Positions 1-9,087 of a stretch of 64,000 bases of DNA are shown piece after piece. The notes under the pieces are model-generated. The model did no database searches. It saw nothing but the letters and a program-made list of their open reading frames with translations, and had not been told where the DNA came from. Every line of letters begins with the position of its first letter. Positions within the stretch are counted from its first letter, which is position 1. Position numbers and translations under genes: made by a program. The DNA is from Trebonia sp050013875 (GTDB lineage: Bacteria; Actinomycetota; Actinomycetes; Streptosporangiales; Streptosporangiaceae), in NCBI GenBank assembly GCA_050013875.1, contig JBEKEK010000054.1, positions 1 through 64,000 of the forward strand, written 5' to 3'.

Positions 1-2269
1 GGCGGTGGGCGAGGGCGGTGTGGCGGCGGCCGGCGCCGGCGGTGCGGACGGCGGCGGCGAGGGCGCGGCGGGAGCCGGCCAGGACGACGAGTTTCTTCGC
101 GCGGGTGATGCCGGTGTAGAGCAGGTTGCGCTGCAGCATCATCCACGCGCTGGTCGTCAGCGGGATCACCACGGCGGGGTACTCAGACCCCTGGGATCGG
201 TGGATGGTGACCGCGTAGGCGTGCGCCAGCTCGTCGAGCTCGTCGAAGTCGTAAGGGATTTCCTCGTCCTCGTCGGTCCGCACAGTGAGCGCGTGGTCCT
301 CGAGCGACAGGCCGGTCACGACGCCGGTGGTGCCGTTGAATACCCCGGCCGCACCCTTGTCGTAGTTGTTGCGCAGCTGGGTCACCTTGTCGCCGACCCG
401 GAACACCCGGCCGCCATAGCGCCGCTCGGGCGCGCCTTCGCGGTAGGGGGTGAGCGCCTCCTGCAGCAGCAGGTTGAGGTTTCCCGCCCCGGCCGGGCCG
501 CGGTGCATCGGGCACAGGACCTGCACGTCGCGGCGCGGGTCGAGGCCGAACCTGGCCGGGATCCGCCGGGCGACGATGTCGGCCACCAGGGCCGCGGTGG
601 CCTCGGTCTCGTCGGAGTTGAACCAGAAGAAGTCCGGGTAGCCGGTCAGCGCGGGCGGCCGCCCCGCGTTGACCTTGTGCGCGTTCACCACGATTCCGGA
701 CTGCTGCGCCTGCCGGAAGATCTTCGTCAGCCTGACGACCGGGAGCGTCTGCGCGCCGATCAGATCCCGCAGCACCTCGCCCGCCCCGACCGAGGGGAGC
801 TGGTCCACATCGCCCACCAGCAGCAGGTGGGCGCCCGGGGCGACGGCCTTGACGAGCTTGTTGGCGAGGATTACGTCGACCATCGACGTCTCGTCGATCA
901 CGACCAGGTCCGCGTCCAGCGGGTTGGCGGCGTCGAACTCCGGGTCGCCGCCCGGCTGCAGCTTCAGCAGCCGGTGGATGGTCGCCGCCTCGTGGCCGGT
1001 CAGCTCGGCCAGCCGCTTGGCGGCGCGGCCGGTCGGCGCGGCCAGCACGACCTTCGCCTTCCTGGCCCGCGCGAGCTCCACCACCGAACGGACGGTGAAG
1101 CTCTTCCCGCAGCCGGGTCCGCCGGTCAGCACCGCGACCTTCCGCGTGAGCGCCAGCTTGACCGCGTCGGCCTGCTCGGGCGCGAGGTCCGCGCCGGTCT
1201 TCGTCTTCAGCCAGCCCAGGGCCTTCTCCCAGTCCACCGCCTGGAACGCTGCCAGGCGGTCCGCGCGGGAGGAGAGGAGGCGGCTGAGACAAGCAGCCAG
1301 CGACCGTTCGGAATGATAGAAGGGCGGCAGGTAGACGGCCTGCAGCTGCCCGGCGCCGGCGGCACCGGGGACCGGGACCTCGTCGCGGACGGCGAGTTCC
1401 GCCGCGGCCAGCGCGGGAATGAGGGGCGCGATCAGGTCCGCGGGGACGCCGAGGATCTTGGTGGCGTCGGCGACCAGGACGTGCTCAGGGAGGAAGCAGT
1501 GGCCATCGTCGGCGGCCTCAGACAGGGTGTAGGCGAGGCCGGCCTTGATGCGCTCGGGGCTGTCGGTCGCGATGCCGACCGACGCGGCGATCGTGTCGGC
1601 GGTCTTGAAGCCGATCCCCCAGATGTCGGAGGCCAGCTGGTAGGGCTGCTGCTTGACGGTGCCGATCGATTCGTCGCCGTATTTCTTGTAGATCTTCACC
1701 GCCAGCGACGTGGAGACGCCGACGCCCTGCAGGAAGATCATCACCTCCTTGATGGCCTTCTGCTCGGCCCACGCGTCCTTGATCCGCGCGCTGCGTTTCG
1801 GGCCCAGGCCGGGAACCTCGACCAGGCGGCCGGGCTCGTCGTCGATGATGTGCATGATGTCGGTGCCGAAGTGGCTGACCATCCGCTCGGCCATCACCGG
1901 GCCGATGCCTTTGATCAGCCCGGACCCCAGGTACCGGCGGATGCCCTGCTCGGTCGCTGGCAGGACGGTGGTGTAGGAGGCGACCTCGAACTGCCTGCCG
2001 TACTTCAGATGCGACGTCCAGCGCCCGCGCAGCCGCAGCGACTCGCCGATCTGCGCTCCCAGCAGCGGCCCGACCGCGGTGATCAGCTCGGTATCCGCGC
2101 TGACCGGCCCGCGCCCGGTGCCCCGGTCCGGCGCGATCCGCGCGATCGTGTACCCGGTCTCCGGATTGCTGAAAGTAACCCGCTCAAGCACACCGTCGAG
2201 AACCGCAACACTCCATTGCTGCGGCTGCGGCTGCTGCGCCTGCGGCGTCGGCTGGGGGACGGACGGCAT
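1..2269 (-). CDS. recD2: RecD2-type ATP-dependent DNA helicase (3' end off window)
   Basis: SF1B 5'-3' DNA helicase of the RecD2/RecD-like family, acting on DNA in repair or recombination. Translating the minus strand gives about 756 residues: an N-terminal OB-like domain, helix-hairpin-helix repeats around residues 105-190 (GLIKGIGPVMAERM, VPGLGPKRSARIK), Walker A GGPGCGKS near residue 380, the VVIDETSMVD motif near 458, GDVDQLPSVG, and the C-terminal helicase motif TIHRSQGSEYP near 695. The start is ATG at 2269; an in-frame GTG lies two codons upstream. The reading frame is still open at base 1, just past the usual family C-terminus (TALAHR), so only a few codons should be missing. No recB or recC neighbour is seen, which fits stand-alone RecD2. 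Walker A has Cys-Gly-Lys-Ser where Thr-Gly-Lys-Thr is common. Confidence 0.93.
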   Translation of the reverse strand, partial: MPSVPQPTPQAQQPQPQQWSVAVLDGVLERVTFSNPETGYTIARIAPDRGTGRGPVSADTELITAVGPLLGAQIGESLRLRGRWTSHLKYGRQFEVASYTTVLPATEQGIRRYLGSGLIKGIGPVMAERMVSHFGTDIMHIIDDEPGRLVEVPGLGPKRSARIKDAWAEQKAIKEVMIFLQGVGVSTSLAVKIYKKYGDESIGTVKQQPYQLASDIWGIGFKTADTIAASVGIATDSPERIKAGLAYTLSEAADDGHCFLPEHVLVADATKILGVPADLIAPLIPALAAAELAVRDEVPVPGAAGAGQLQAVYLPPFYHSERSLAACLSRLLSSRADRLAAFQAVDWEKALGWLKTKTGADLAPEQADAVKLALTRKVAVLTGGPGCGKSFTVRSVVELARARKAKVVLAAPTGRAAKRLAELTGHEAATIHRLLKLQPGGDPEFDAANPLDADLVVIDETSMVDVILANKLVKAVAPGAHLLLVGDVDQLPSVGAGEVLRDLIGAQTLPVVRLTKIFRQAQQSGIVVNAHKVNAGRPPALTGYPDFFWFNSDETEATAALVADIVARRIPARFGLDPRRDVQVLCPMHRGPAGAGNLNLLLQEALTPYREGAPERRYGGRVFRVGDKVTQLRNNYDKGAAGVFNGTTGVVTGLSLEDHALTVRTDEDEEIPYDFDELDELAHAYAVTIHRSQGSEYPAVVIPLTTSAWMMLQRNLLYTGITRAKKLVVLAGSRRALAAAVRTAGAGRRHTALAHR

Positions 2270-2336
2270 GTGCACTATTCTGCCGCGCGCCAAGCCTCCG
2301 GCGCGTCGCTGGCGGCCGCGCCCAGTCACATGACTG

Positions 2337-2732
2337 ATGCGGGACCGGGTGTCCCGGGTGATGCTCAGAGTGCGTGCATCTCGGGGCAGGACTCCGCAGC
2401 AGACAGCGGTGTGGGCGACCTGGCGGCTCAGCGACGGGGCGGCGCGCTCGGGCCTGCTGACGACCGGCGTCGTCCCTGGCGTCTTCCGGCAGTCACCCGG
2501 GTCCTCGGTCCGGGTATGGCTGAGCCCGTCCGGCGTCCTTGAGCCGCCTCCGCAGGGTAATGAAGGCATGATCACCGGCGCGGCGATGGCCGTGCTGGCG
2601 TTCCTGGTGGCGGCCGGCACCGTCTTGGCCGGCGGTTACCTCCTGTGCCAGCGCGTTCTCGAGCGGCATCGCCTCGCCCGGTGGAGCTCGGCCTGGGCCG
2701 TCATCGGCCCGCAGTGGACCAGCCGGCAGTGA
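2337..2732 (+). CDS. Small membrane protein, Rv1733c-like family, N-terminally short
   Basis: 131-residue protein. The middle (WATWRLSDGAARSG, then SSVRVWLSPSGVLEPPP) resembles the extracytoplasmic part of the actinobacterial Rv1733c-like two-helix membrane proteins, and the C-terminus has one clear transmembrane helix (MAVLAFLVAAGTVLAGGYLL) followed by the typical RHRLARWSSAWAVIGPQWTSR tail. Family members normally begin with a first transmembrane helix of about 30 residues that is absent here, so the gene may be truncated at its 5' end or start elsewhere. ATG at 2337 is the first start in frame; an internal ATG at 2568 would give only the helix and tail. It is divergent from the RecD2 gene. 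Function unknown. Confidence 0.55.
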   Translation: MRDRVSRVMLRVRASRGRTPQQTAVWATWRLSDGAARSGLLTTGVVPGVFRQSPGSSVRVWLSPSGVLEPPPQGNEGMITGAAMAVLAFLVAAGTVLAGGYLLCQRVLERHRLARWSSAWAVIGPQWTSRQ

Positions 2733-2928
2733 CCGGCGGCTTGGTCGTCGAATCGCCGGATATGACGGAATTTCCAGCGAATCAGCGTGGCCATGTTCGC
2801 CATTATTTGATATGAATTTCCGTCCTATCTCCGCACAAACGTACTGCTCGTACGCCTCATAAATTGCATCTCGCCCCTGAGAGATCGCCCGATATAAGCT
2901 TGCCCAGGGGCTTAGGCGGAGGTAAGTA

Positions 2929-4074
2929 ATGGGCACAGGCGGCTGGGATTCTCCCCGTCGCACTCTGCGCGGGCTGAGCCTTGCCTGGGAGGCCCGCGTC
3001 GCCGAGGGCGCCGAGCGCGCGGCACTGCTGGCCGAACTGGACGAAATCACCCGCTGGCTGGCAGCCCGCGCGGCCGAAGAGCCGGATAACTTTCTCCACT
3101 TGCTGCGACTGGTCGAAGCGGAACGGGCGTGGACCGACGGCGACTTCCGCGCCGCCGCGCTCGCCTTCGACGCGGCCCGGGGAGAGGTCGCGGGCAGTCA
3201 GCGCCCGTGGCACCGGGCACTGATCACCGAGCGAGCGGCCCGTTTCCACCTTGCCTTCGGTCTTGAGCAGGCCGGCTACGAACTGCTCGCCCGTGCCCGC
3301 CGGGAGTACCTCGCCTGGGGGGCCACCCTGAAGGCCAGGCAGCTGGACTGGGCCTACCCGGCATTGCGGCCGGATGAGATCAGCCCCGACGGCGGGCAGT
3401 CCGGGATCGCGGCGGAGCAGGCGGCCGCGTCCCGGGCGCGGATAATGGCCGCGGCGGACCAGGCGCGCCGGCGCATTGAGCGGGATCTGCACGACGGCGC
3501 GCAGCAGCGGCTGGTCTCGCTCGCACTGCAGCTCCGCCAGGCGCGGGCGGCGGTGCCGCCCGGGCTGGCCGAGCTCGGCGCGGAGCTGGATCGCGCCGTC
3601 ACCGCGGCGAACAGCGCACTCGACGAGCTCGGCGCGATCGCCCGCGGCATCCATCCGGCGATCCTGACCAGCGGCGGACTGCGGCCCGCGGTCCGCGCGC
3701 TCGCGCACCAGTCCGCGGTCCCTGTCCGCCTTGCCGAGTGCACCGACCGCCGGCTGCCCGAGCAGGTCGAGGTCACCGCTTACTACGTGATCGCCGAGGC
3801 CCTCACCAACGCGGCCAAGCACGCCCGCGCGGCCACGGTCATCATCCGCGCCGAGGTCGCGGGCGGCGTTCTCGTCGTTACCATCCATGACGACGGCATC
3901 GGCGGCGCCTCCCCTGACCGCGGCACCGGCCTAACCGGGCTCAGGGACCGCATCGAGGCGCTTGGCGGCCGCCTGCGCGTCGAAAGCCCGCCCGGAGCCG
4001 GGACCATGCTGCGGGCGGACCTCCCGGTCGCCGCCGGGGGTGAAGCGGCCGGCAATGTCCGCTACTCACAGTGA
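2929..4074 (+). CDS. Two-component sensor histidine kinase (HisKA_3)
   Basis: 381-residue cytoplasmic histidine kinase of the NarL-partner type. Phospho-acceptor helix RRRIERDLHDGAQQRLVSL has His188; the HATPase_c domain follows with N-box EALTNAAKHARA (about 288-299) and HDDGIGG (about 324-330). There is no membrane segment or recognisable sensor domain. Residues 1-145 are helical and resemble the TPR-like linker (AREYLAWGATLKARQLDW) that precedes the kinase domain in the very large actinobacterial Ser/Thr-kinase/AAA/GAF/histidine-kinase sensors, so the gene may derive from the end of such a protein. The start is supported by GGAGG at 2918-2922. Its stop overlaps the GTG start of the response regulator (GTGA), showing translational coupling. 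Confidence 0.9.
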   Translation: MGTGGWDSPRRTLRGLSLAWEARVAEGAERAALLAELDEITRWLAARAAEEPDNFLHLLRLVEAERAWTDGDFRAAALAFDAARGEVAGSQRPWHRALITERAARFHLAFGLEQAGYELLARARREYLAWGATLKARQLDWAYPALRPDEISPDGGQSGIAAEQAAASRARIMAAADQARRRIERDLHDGAQQRLVSLALQLRQARAAVPPGLAELGAELDRAVTAANSALDELGAIARGIHPAILTSGGLRPAVRALAHQSAVPVRLAECTDRRLPEQVEVTAYYVIAEALTNAAKHARAATVIIRAEVAGGVLVVTIHDDGIGGASPDRGTGLTGLRDRIEALGGRLRVESPPGAGTMLRADLPVAAGGEAAGNVRYSQ

Positions 4075-4751
4075 TAGACCATAATCATCGTGTGGACCGG
4101 GGCCGGAGCAGAGTAGTGCTGGCCGACGATGACATCCTGCTGCGCGAGGGGCTGGCCAGCCTGCTTGACCGCTTCGGGCTGGACGTAGTCGGCCAGGCAG
4201 GCGACTCCGGTGAACTCATCGGGCTGGTCAGCCATCATCGGCCAGAGCTCGCGCTGGTGGACATCCGGATGCCGCCGGGCCATTCCACCGAGGGCCTGGA
4301 GGCGGCCCGCGCGATCAAGCGCGATTTTCCCGAGACGGCCGTCGTCGTGCTGTCGGCCCACGTGGAGGTTGACCACGCGTTGGACCTGCTCGCCAACGGA
4401 CAGCGCACCGGTTACCTGCTGAAAAGCCGTATCACGGACATCGCCGAGTTCGTCGAGACGCTGCGGCGGGTGGAGCGGGGCGGCTCCGCGGTGGATCCGG
4501 GGCTGGTGCGGGAACTGGTCGCGGCGCGGCGGGCCGACGACCCGCTGGGCAAGCTGACCGACCGGGAGCGCGAGGTGCTCGGGCTGATGGCGGAGGGACG
4601 GTCGAATGCGGGCATCGGGCAGGCACTGCACGTGACCGCGGGAACGGTCGAGAAGCATGTGCGCGGCATCATGATCAAGCTGCGGCTGCACGACGGGGCG
4701 GAAGTGCACCGCCGGGTGCTCGCGGTGCTCGCGTTCCTCGACGCGCACTGA
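4071..4751 (+). CDS. LuxR/NarL-family response regulator
   Basis: 226-residue response regulator and cognate partner of the kinase immediately upstream, with which it overlaps by four bases. The receiver domain (15-130) has the acidic pocket ADDD (18-21), phospho-acceptor Asp64 in LALVDIRMP, and the switch residues Ser and Lys in VVVLSAH and YLLKS. The C-terminal GerE helix-turn-helix (about 155-215) reads LTDREREVLGLMAEGRSNAG and then VTAGTVEKHVRGIMIKL. It should bind DNA as a phosphorylated dimer. The start is GTG at 4071; GTG at 4092 is an alternative that still precedes the first beta strand. Targets are unknown, though the LAL regulator downstream is a plausible one. Confidence 0.92.
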   Translation: MIDHNHRVDRGRSRVVLADDDILLREGLASLLDRFGLDVVGQAGDSGELIGLVSHHRPELALVDIRMPPGHSTEGLEAARAIKRDFPETAVVVLSAHVEVDHALDLLANGQRTGYLLKSRITDIAEFVETLRRVERGGSAVDPGLVRELVAARRADDPLGKLTDREREVLGLMAEGRSNAGIGQALHVTAGTVEKHVRGIMIKLRLHDGAEVHRRVLAVLAFLDAH

Positions 4752-4896
4752 GGCCGGCCCGGTGACCACGGCGCCGGCGGCCTTCCGGCTACCCGGTAGC
4801 GGGGTCTGGGGGTCTGCCGGGAAGACACAAGCACGCTGGCAGAGCGATCGTCAGAGGGTATGTGCCCAAACCCTCTGACGAGCTGGAAGAGTGCCA

Positions 4897-7704
4897 ATGA
4901 CCGGTGCCGACACTTTCCTGACCGTTGATCCGCCGGTAACGGCCGCGAACCCGGTCGACGCGGACACCTCGCTGGTCGGCCGTGCCCGCGAGCAGCGGAT
5001 GCTGTCCGGCCTGCTGGCCGGGGTCGCCGTCCGGGGCGCCGCGCTGGTGCTGCGGGGGGAGCCCGGAATCGGGAAGTCGGCACTGATCGGGGAGACGATG
5101 CGGGCGGGGGCCGGGCGGGGAATGCTGGTGCTCGGCACATCCGGGGTGCAGTCGGAAGCCGGCCTGCCGTTCGCCGGGCTGCATCAGCTGCTGCGGCCGG
5201 TACTCGGCTACCTCGGCTGCCTGCCGCCCCGGCAGCAGGCAGCGCTCGGCGCGGCATTCGGCACCGCCGACCCGGACGCGGCCGAGCCGTTCCTGATCGC
5301 GCTGGCGGCGCTGCAACTGCTGAGCGAGGCGGCCGCCGAGGCACCGGTAGCACTGACGGCCGAGGACGCCCAGTGGCTCGACCGGCCAAGCGCCGAGGTG
5401 CTTGCGTTCATCGCCCGCCGGGTGGAGTCCGACCCAGTGCTGCTGCTGGCCGCGGTCCGGGCCGGCTACCGCAGCCCGCTGCTTGACGCCGGGCTGCCCG
5501 AGCTGCACCTGGAGGGACTGGGCGAGCAGCCAGCCAGGGACCTGCTCGGCACCCGGCACCCACGGCTGGCCCCGGCCGCCCGCAGGCGGGTAGCGGCGCA
5601 GGCGCGGGGCAACCCGCTGGCCCTGATCGAGCTTCCCGCCGCGCTTGGGGCCGGCGCCCGGGTGGGCACGGCGGTGCCGGGCCGGCTGCGGCTGACCGAG
5701 CGGCTGGAGCGGGCGTTCGCCTCCCGTGCCGCCGAGCTCGGCCCGGTCGTGCAGACGCTGCTGCTGCTGGCCGCGGCCGACGGCAGCAGCGCCCCGGCTC
5801 AGGTCATGAAGGCGGCTGGCCTCGTCGCGGGCGCCGAGCCGACGGTCGATGACCTGGTCCCCGCCATCGAGGCCGACCTGATCGAAGCCGACGACCAGGT
5901 CCTGCGGTTCCGCCAGCCGCTGGTCCGCGCGGCGATCTACCAGGCCGCCGATGTCGCCGCCAGGCACGCCGCGCACGCCGCGCTGGCCGAGGTCCTCACC
6001 GATGACCCCGACCGGCAGGCCTGGCACCGCGCGGCCGCCACCGTCGGCCCCGACCCCGCGGTCGCGGCCGACCTGGAGGAGGCTGCTCGCCGGGCCCGCG
6101 ACCGCGGCCGCATCAGCACCGCCGCCGCCGCGTTCGAGCGCGCCGCCGCCCTCAGCCCCGAACCCGCCCGCCGCGGCGCCCTGCTGCTGCGGGCCGCTGA
6201 AGCCGCCAGGGAACTGGGCCACATCGACCTCGTCACACGTCTGCTGACCGAAGCCGGCGCCCAGCCGCTAACCCCGCGCGACCGGGCCTACGCCATGTCG
6301 CTTGGCGACGCCCTCGGCGAGGAACCGGCCGGCGATCCGGTCAGGATCGGCGCCCTGGTCGAAGCGGCCAGGCAGCTAACGGCGGGGAAGGCGAAAGATA
6401 CCGAGCTCGCTCTCGACCTGCTGTCCGCGGCCGCGTTCCGCTGCTACTGGGCGGGTATCGGCGGGCCGGCCGCGGCGGCGGTGCTCAACGCGGCTGACCA
6501 GGCCGGCGCGGACCCCGGCGAACCGCTGCTGCTGCAGATCAGGGCCTACGCGGATCCGCTGGCCGGCCACCCGGCGGTGCTGGCCCGGCTGGCGGCCGCG
6601 CCGCCCGACGACCCCAGTGCGCTGTACCTGCTTGGCACGGCGTCCTGCCTGTCGGGTGACTTCCACCGTGCCCACTCGCTGCTCGGCAGTTGCCTGGCGC
6701 GGCTGCGCGAGCAGGAACGGCTGCGGGTGCTGACGCACGCCACGGCCGCCCGCGCCTGGGCCGCCATCATGACCTCCGACTATCACGTCGCCCGGCCCGC
6801 CGCCGAGGAAGCGGGCCGCCTCGCCGCGGAGACCGCCCAGCCCCTGTGGGGTGCCGCGAGCTGGGCCGCCCAGGCCGCCCTGGCCGCGCTCAACGGCGAC
6901 CAGCCCGCCGTCGACCACCTCACCGCCCGCGTCGAGGAGATCATGCTGCCGGCCGGCGGGGCCGCGCCGTTGGCCCTCGTGCAGTTCGCGCGCGGTCTGC
7001 TCGCCCTCGGCCAGGGGCGCCACGCCGACGCCTACGATGAGCTGCACCGCATTTACCAGCCCGGCGACCCAGCCTGCGGTCATCGCGGCCAGCTGCTCGC
7101 CATCGGCGAGCTGGCCGAGGCGGCCATCCACAGCGGCCACCGCGAGCACGCCGGCCAATTGCTCGAACGGGTCCGCCCGCTGGCCGGGCGGGCACCTTGG
7201 CCGCGCGCCGCCACCCGCTACGCCGCCGCCCTGCTCGCCGACAACGAACACGCCGAGTCCGCCTACCAGGACGTGCTTACCCGCGACCTGCCCGCCTGGC
7301 CCTTCACCCGGGCCCGCCTGCACCTCGTCTACGGCGAATGGCTCCGCCGCCAGCGTCGGCCGGCGGACTCCCGCAAGCACCTGCGCGCGGCCCGCGACGC
7401 CTTCGACGCGCTCGGCACCGCCCCCTGGAGCGAACGGGCCGGCCGCGAGCTCCGCGCCTCCGGCGAGACCAGCCGCCACCGCTCCCCCGGGGCCATCGAC
7501 GAGCTCACGCCGCAGGAACTGCACATCATTCAGCTGGCCTCCGACGGCCTCTCCAACCGCGAGATAGGCCAGCGCCTCTGCCTGTCCCACCGCACCGTCG
7601 AATCCCACCTCTACCGGGTCTTCCCGAAGCTGGGGGTGACCTCGCGCAGCCAGCTCGCCGTCGTCCTCACCCGGGTACCCGCGCAGCGGAGCCACAGTGA
7701 CTGA
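4897..7704 (+). CDS. LAL-type transcriptional regulator (AAA ATPase, TPR, LuxR HTH)
   Basis: 935-residue large ATP-binding regulator of the LuxR (LAL/MalT-like) family. N-terminal AAA_16 ATPase: DADTSLVGRAREQRML, Walker A RGEPGIGKSAL (about 50-60), Walker B region PVALTAEDAQWLDRPS. A long helical TPR-like middle (about 330-840) would be the sensor platform, and the C-terminal HTH reads LTPQELHIIQLASDGLSNRE then LSHRTVESHLYRVFPKLGV. Such proteins are inducer-dependent activators, often of sugar or secondary-metabolite genes. ATG at 4897 is preferred over GTG at 4891 because GGAAG at 4885-4889 has better spacing. The hydrophobic strand before Walker B is altered (LTAEDAQWLD, where LLVVEDAQWLD is usual), which may weaken ATP hydrolysis. 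Confidence 0.9.
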   Translation: MTGADTFLTVDPPVTAANPVDADTSLVGRAREQRMLSGLLAGVAVRGAALVLRGEPGIGKSALIGETMRAGAGRGMLVLGTSGVQSEAGLPFAGLHQLLRPVLGYLGCLPPRQQAALGAAFGTADPDAAEPFLIALAALQLLSEAAAEAPVALTAEDAQWLDRPSAEVLAFIARRVESDPVLLLAAVRAGYRSPLLDAGLPELHLEGLGEQPARDLLGTRHPRLAPAARRRVAAQARGNPLALIELPAALGAGARVGTAVPGRLRLTERLERAFASRAAELGPVVQTLLLLAAADGSSAPAQVMKAAGLVAGAEPTVDDLVPAIEADLIEADDQVLRFRQPLVRAAIYQAADVAARHAAHAALAEVLTDDPDRQAWHRAAATVGPDPAVAADLEEAARRARDRGRISTAAAAFERAAALSPEPARRGALLLRAAEAARELGHIDLVTRLLTEAGAQPLTPRDRAYAMSLGDALGEEPAGDPVRIGALVEAARQLTAGKAKDTELALDLLSAAAFRCYWAGIGGPAAAAVLNAADQAGADPGEPLLLQIRAYADPLAGHPAVLARLAAAPPDDPSALYLLGTASCLSGDFHRAHSLLGSCLARLREQERLRVLTHATAARAWAAIMTSDYHVARPAAEEAGRLAAETAQPLWGAASWAAQAALAALNGDQPAVDHLTARVEEIMLPAGGAAPLALVQFARGLLALGQGRHADAYDELHRIYQPGDPACGHRGQLLAIGELAEAAIHSGHREHAGQLLERVRPLAGRAPWPRAATRYAAALLADNEHAESAYQDVLTRDLPAWPFTRARLHLVYGEWLRRQRRPADSRKHLRAARDAFDALGTAPWSERAGRELRASGETSRHRSPGAIDELTPQELHIIQLASDGLSNREIGQRLCLSHRTVESHLYRVFPKLGVTSRSQLAVVLTRVPAQRSHSD

Positions 7705-7784
7705 CCGCGGTTCCGGCGACGGCTCACTGACCAGCCGGCCGGGCGGTCGCCAGGAACGCGAGCGGCCGCGCGGACGAGAACCGG

Positions 7785-8807
7785 TCAGGCAGGCAGCAGG
7801 TACGGGAACTGGCCGGAACGCTGCTGCGCGGCGACGGACGGCTTCAGCCCGCCCGGCACCGCGGCCCCAACCACCAGCGACATCATCGCCTCGGGGGCGT
7901 TGTCGGCCAGGGTCCGGCCGTTGCGGGTGGCGAAGCCGAAGACCGCGGGGGTGCCCACCACGTACGGAAGGAGGTCGGGGAGCAGCGCCCTGGCGACCGT
8001 CTGACCGTACGCGCCGGGATCGGCCGACGTCCCTGAGGCGGCCGCCACGGCGGCGACGTGAGCGGCCAGGTGGCTGCCCTCGGCCGCGAAGTCCTCCGAC
8101 GGGTGGCGGGTGTTGGCAGGGTCGGTGAACTGGATGTCATTGGGCCAGAAGATGGGCCACATCATCGGGTACCCGAATCGGTTGATCTGCCGCCAGCCGC
8201 CCGCGTCGGTCGCGAGCTTGGTGGCGGCCCAGACGCCGATACGATTCCCCGGCCGCAGGATCGCATTCTGGTGCGGGACCTCGAGCACGATGGTCCGGAC
8301 GGTGCTGCCCGCGAAGCTGTTCCGCGCCTTGTCCGGGTGCCAGCCGGACAGGTCCACCGCGGTCCCGTTGGCCACCGCGCCGTTGACGATGCCGAGCAGG
8401 GACAGGTCGATGTAGAACGAGTCCCTGACGTGCCCGGCCCAGAGGCGGGCGCCGCTGCCGTTAGCCGTCTCGCCGGTGCGGCCCTCGAGCACGAGGTCGC
8501 CGGTGCCGGCGTCGCCGCGGGCCTGGTCCCCGGTCAGGGCGTGCAACTGGAGGGCCTGCCGGCCAGCAGAATCGGGCTCGCCGAAGGACACCCGGTAGGT
8601 GAGGTCCTCGTAGTCGGCGCCGTTGACGTGGATCTTGATCTCGTAACGCGCCTCCGGATGGAAGCCCGGCTCGGTATGGAGGCCGTTGACATCGGAATTC
8701 ACGTCCAGCACGAAGACCGTGCTGCCCTCTCCGGGAAAGACGTACAGGTCGTCGATGAGCAGTTGGCCCGTCTGCGCCGCCAGCGGTGTATCGAGGTGAT
8801 GCGACAT
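7785..8807 (-). CDS. DUF4331 family protein
   Basis: 340-residue DUF4331 protein, recognised by the N-terminal MSHHLDTPLAAQTGQLLIDD, DLYVFPGEGSTVFVLDVNSD and GFHPEARYEIKIHVNG, and by later RIGVWAATKLA and NRFGYPMMWPIFWPND segments. The biochemical role of the family is unknown; members are beta-rich and often exported, but no signal peptide is visible here. The start is ATG at 8807, where GGGAAGGGA lies upstream at suitable spacing; the frame remains open for 55 codons further upstream but that part is repetitive and lacks a ribosome site. It converges with the LAL regulator gene. Four 9-bp direct repeats lie just upstream of the start. Confidence 0.85.
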   Translation of the reverse strand: MSHHLDTPLAAQTGQLLIDDLYVFPGEGSTVFVLDVNSDVNGLHTEPGFHPEARYEIKIHVNGADYEDLTYRVSFGEPDSAGRQALQLHALTGDQARGDAGTGDLVLEGRTGETANGSGARLWAGHVRDSFYIDLSLLGIVNGAVANGTAVDLSGWHPDKARNSFAGSTVRTIVLEVPHQNAILRPGNRIGVWAATKLATDAGGWRQINRFGYPMMWPIFWPNDIQFTDPANTRHPSEDFAAEGSHLAAHVAAVAAASGTSADPGAYGQTVARALLPDLLPYVVGTPAVFGFATRNGRTLADNAPEAMMSLVVGAAVPGGLKPSVAAQQRSGQFPYLLPA

Positions 8808-8833
8808 GCGATGTTCGTCCCTTCCCGGCGGTC

Positions 8834-8869
8834 TTCCTGATGTACCTGATGTTCCTGATCTTCCTGAGA
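8834..8869 (-). repeat. Four tandem 9-bp repeats upstream of the DUF4331 gene
   Basis: Four head-to-tail copies of a 9-mer on the plus strand: TTCCTGATG, TACCTGATG, TTCCTGATC, TTCCTGAGA. They lie 27-62 bases upstream of the DUF4331 ATG, that is, in its leader or promoter on the minus strand. They could be a reiterated regulator site or slipped-strand expansion; the sequence alone does not decide. Confidence 0.6.
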
Positions 8870-9087
8870 ACCTGTCCGCTGCCGCGGGTAGCCCCGTCCC
8901 GTGCCGGGGGGTACCGGCAGGGAAGTCACCACACGTCGTTGTTTCACCTTGTTCTACGCGGCTTGGCACCACGCTGCTGCCGTGTGATCACTGATCGTGC
9001 AACGGCGCCAGCCGGCCCGCTTCAGTAGACGCACTGAAGCTCGCCCGGCCGCCTGCCGGGGACCGGCGGAGCCAGCGTTAGCCGAGG

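Noticed and set aside
5..2542. 845-codon open frame on the plus strand
   Set aside because: It is antisense to the RecD2-type helicase, whose motifs run continuously on the minus strand; the plus-strand translation is low-complexity Arg/Gly/Val without domains.
7697..8128. 143-codon plus-strand frame after the LAL gene
   Set aside because: Arg/Pro-rich antisense of DUF4331 coding sequence.
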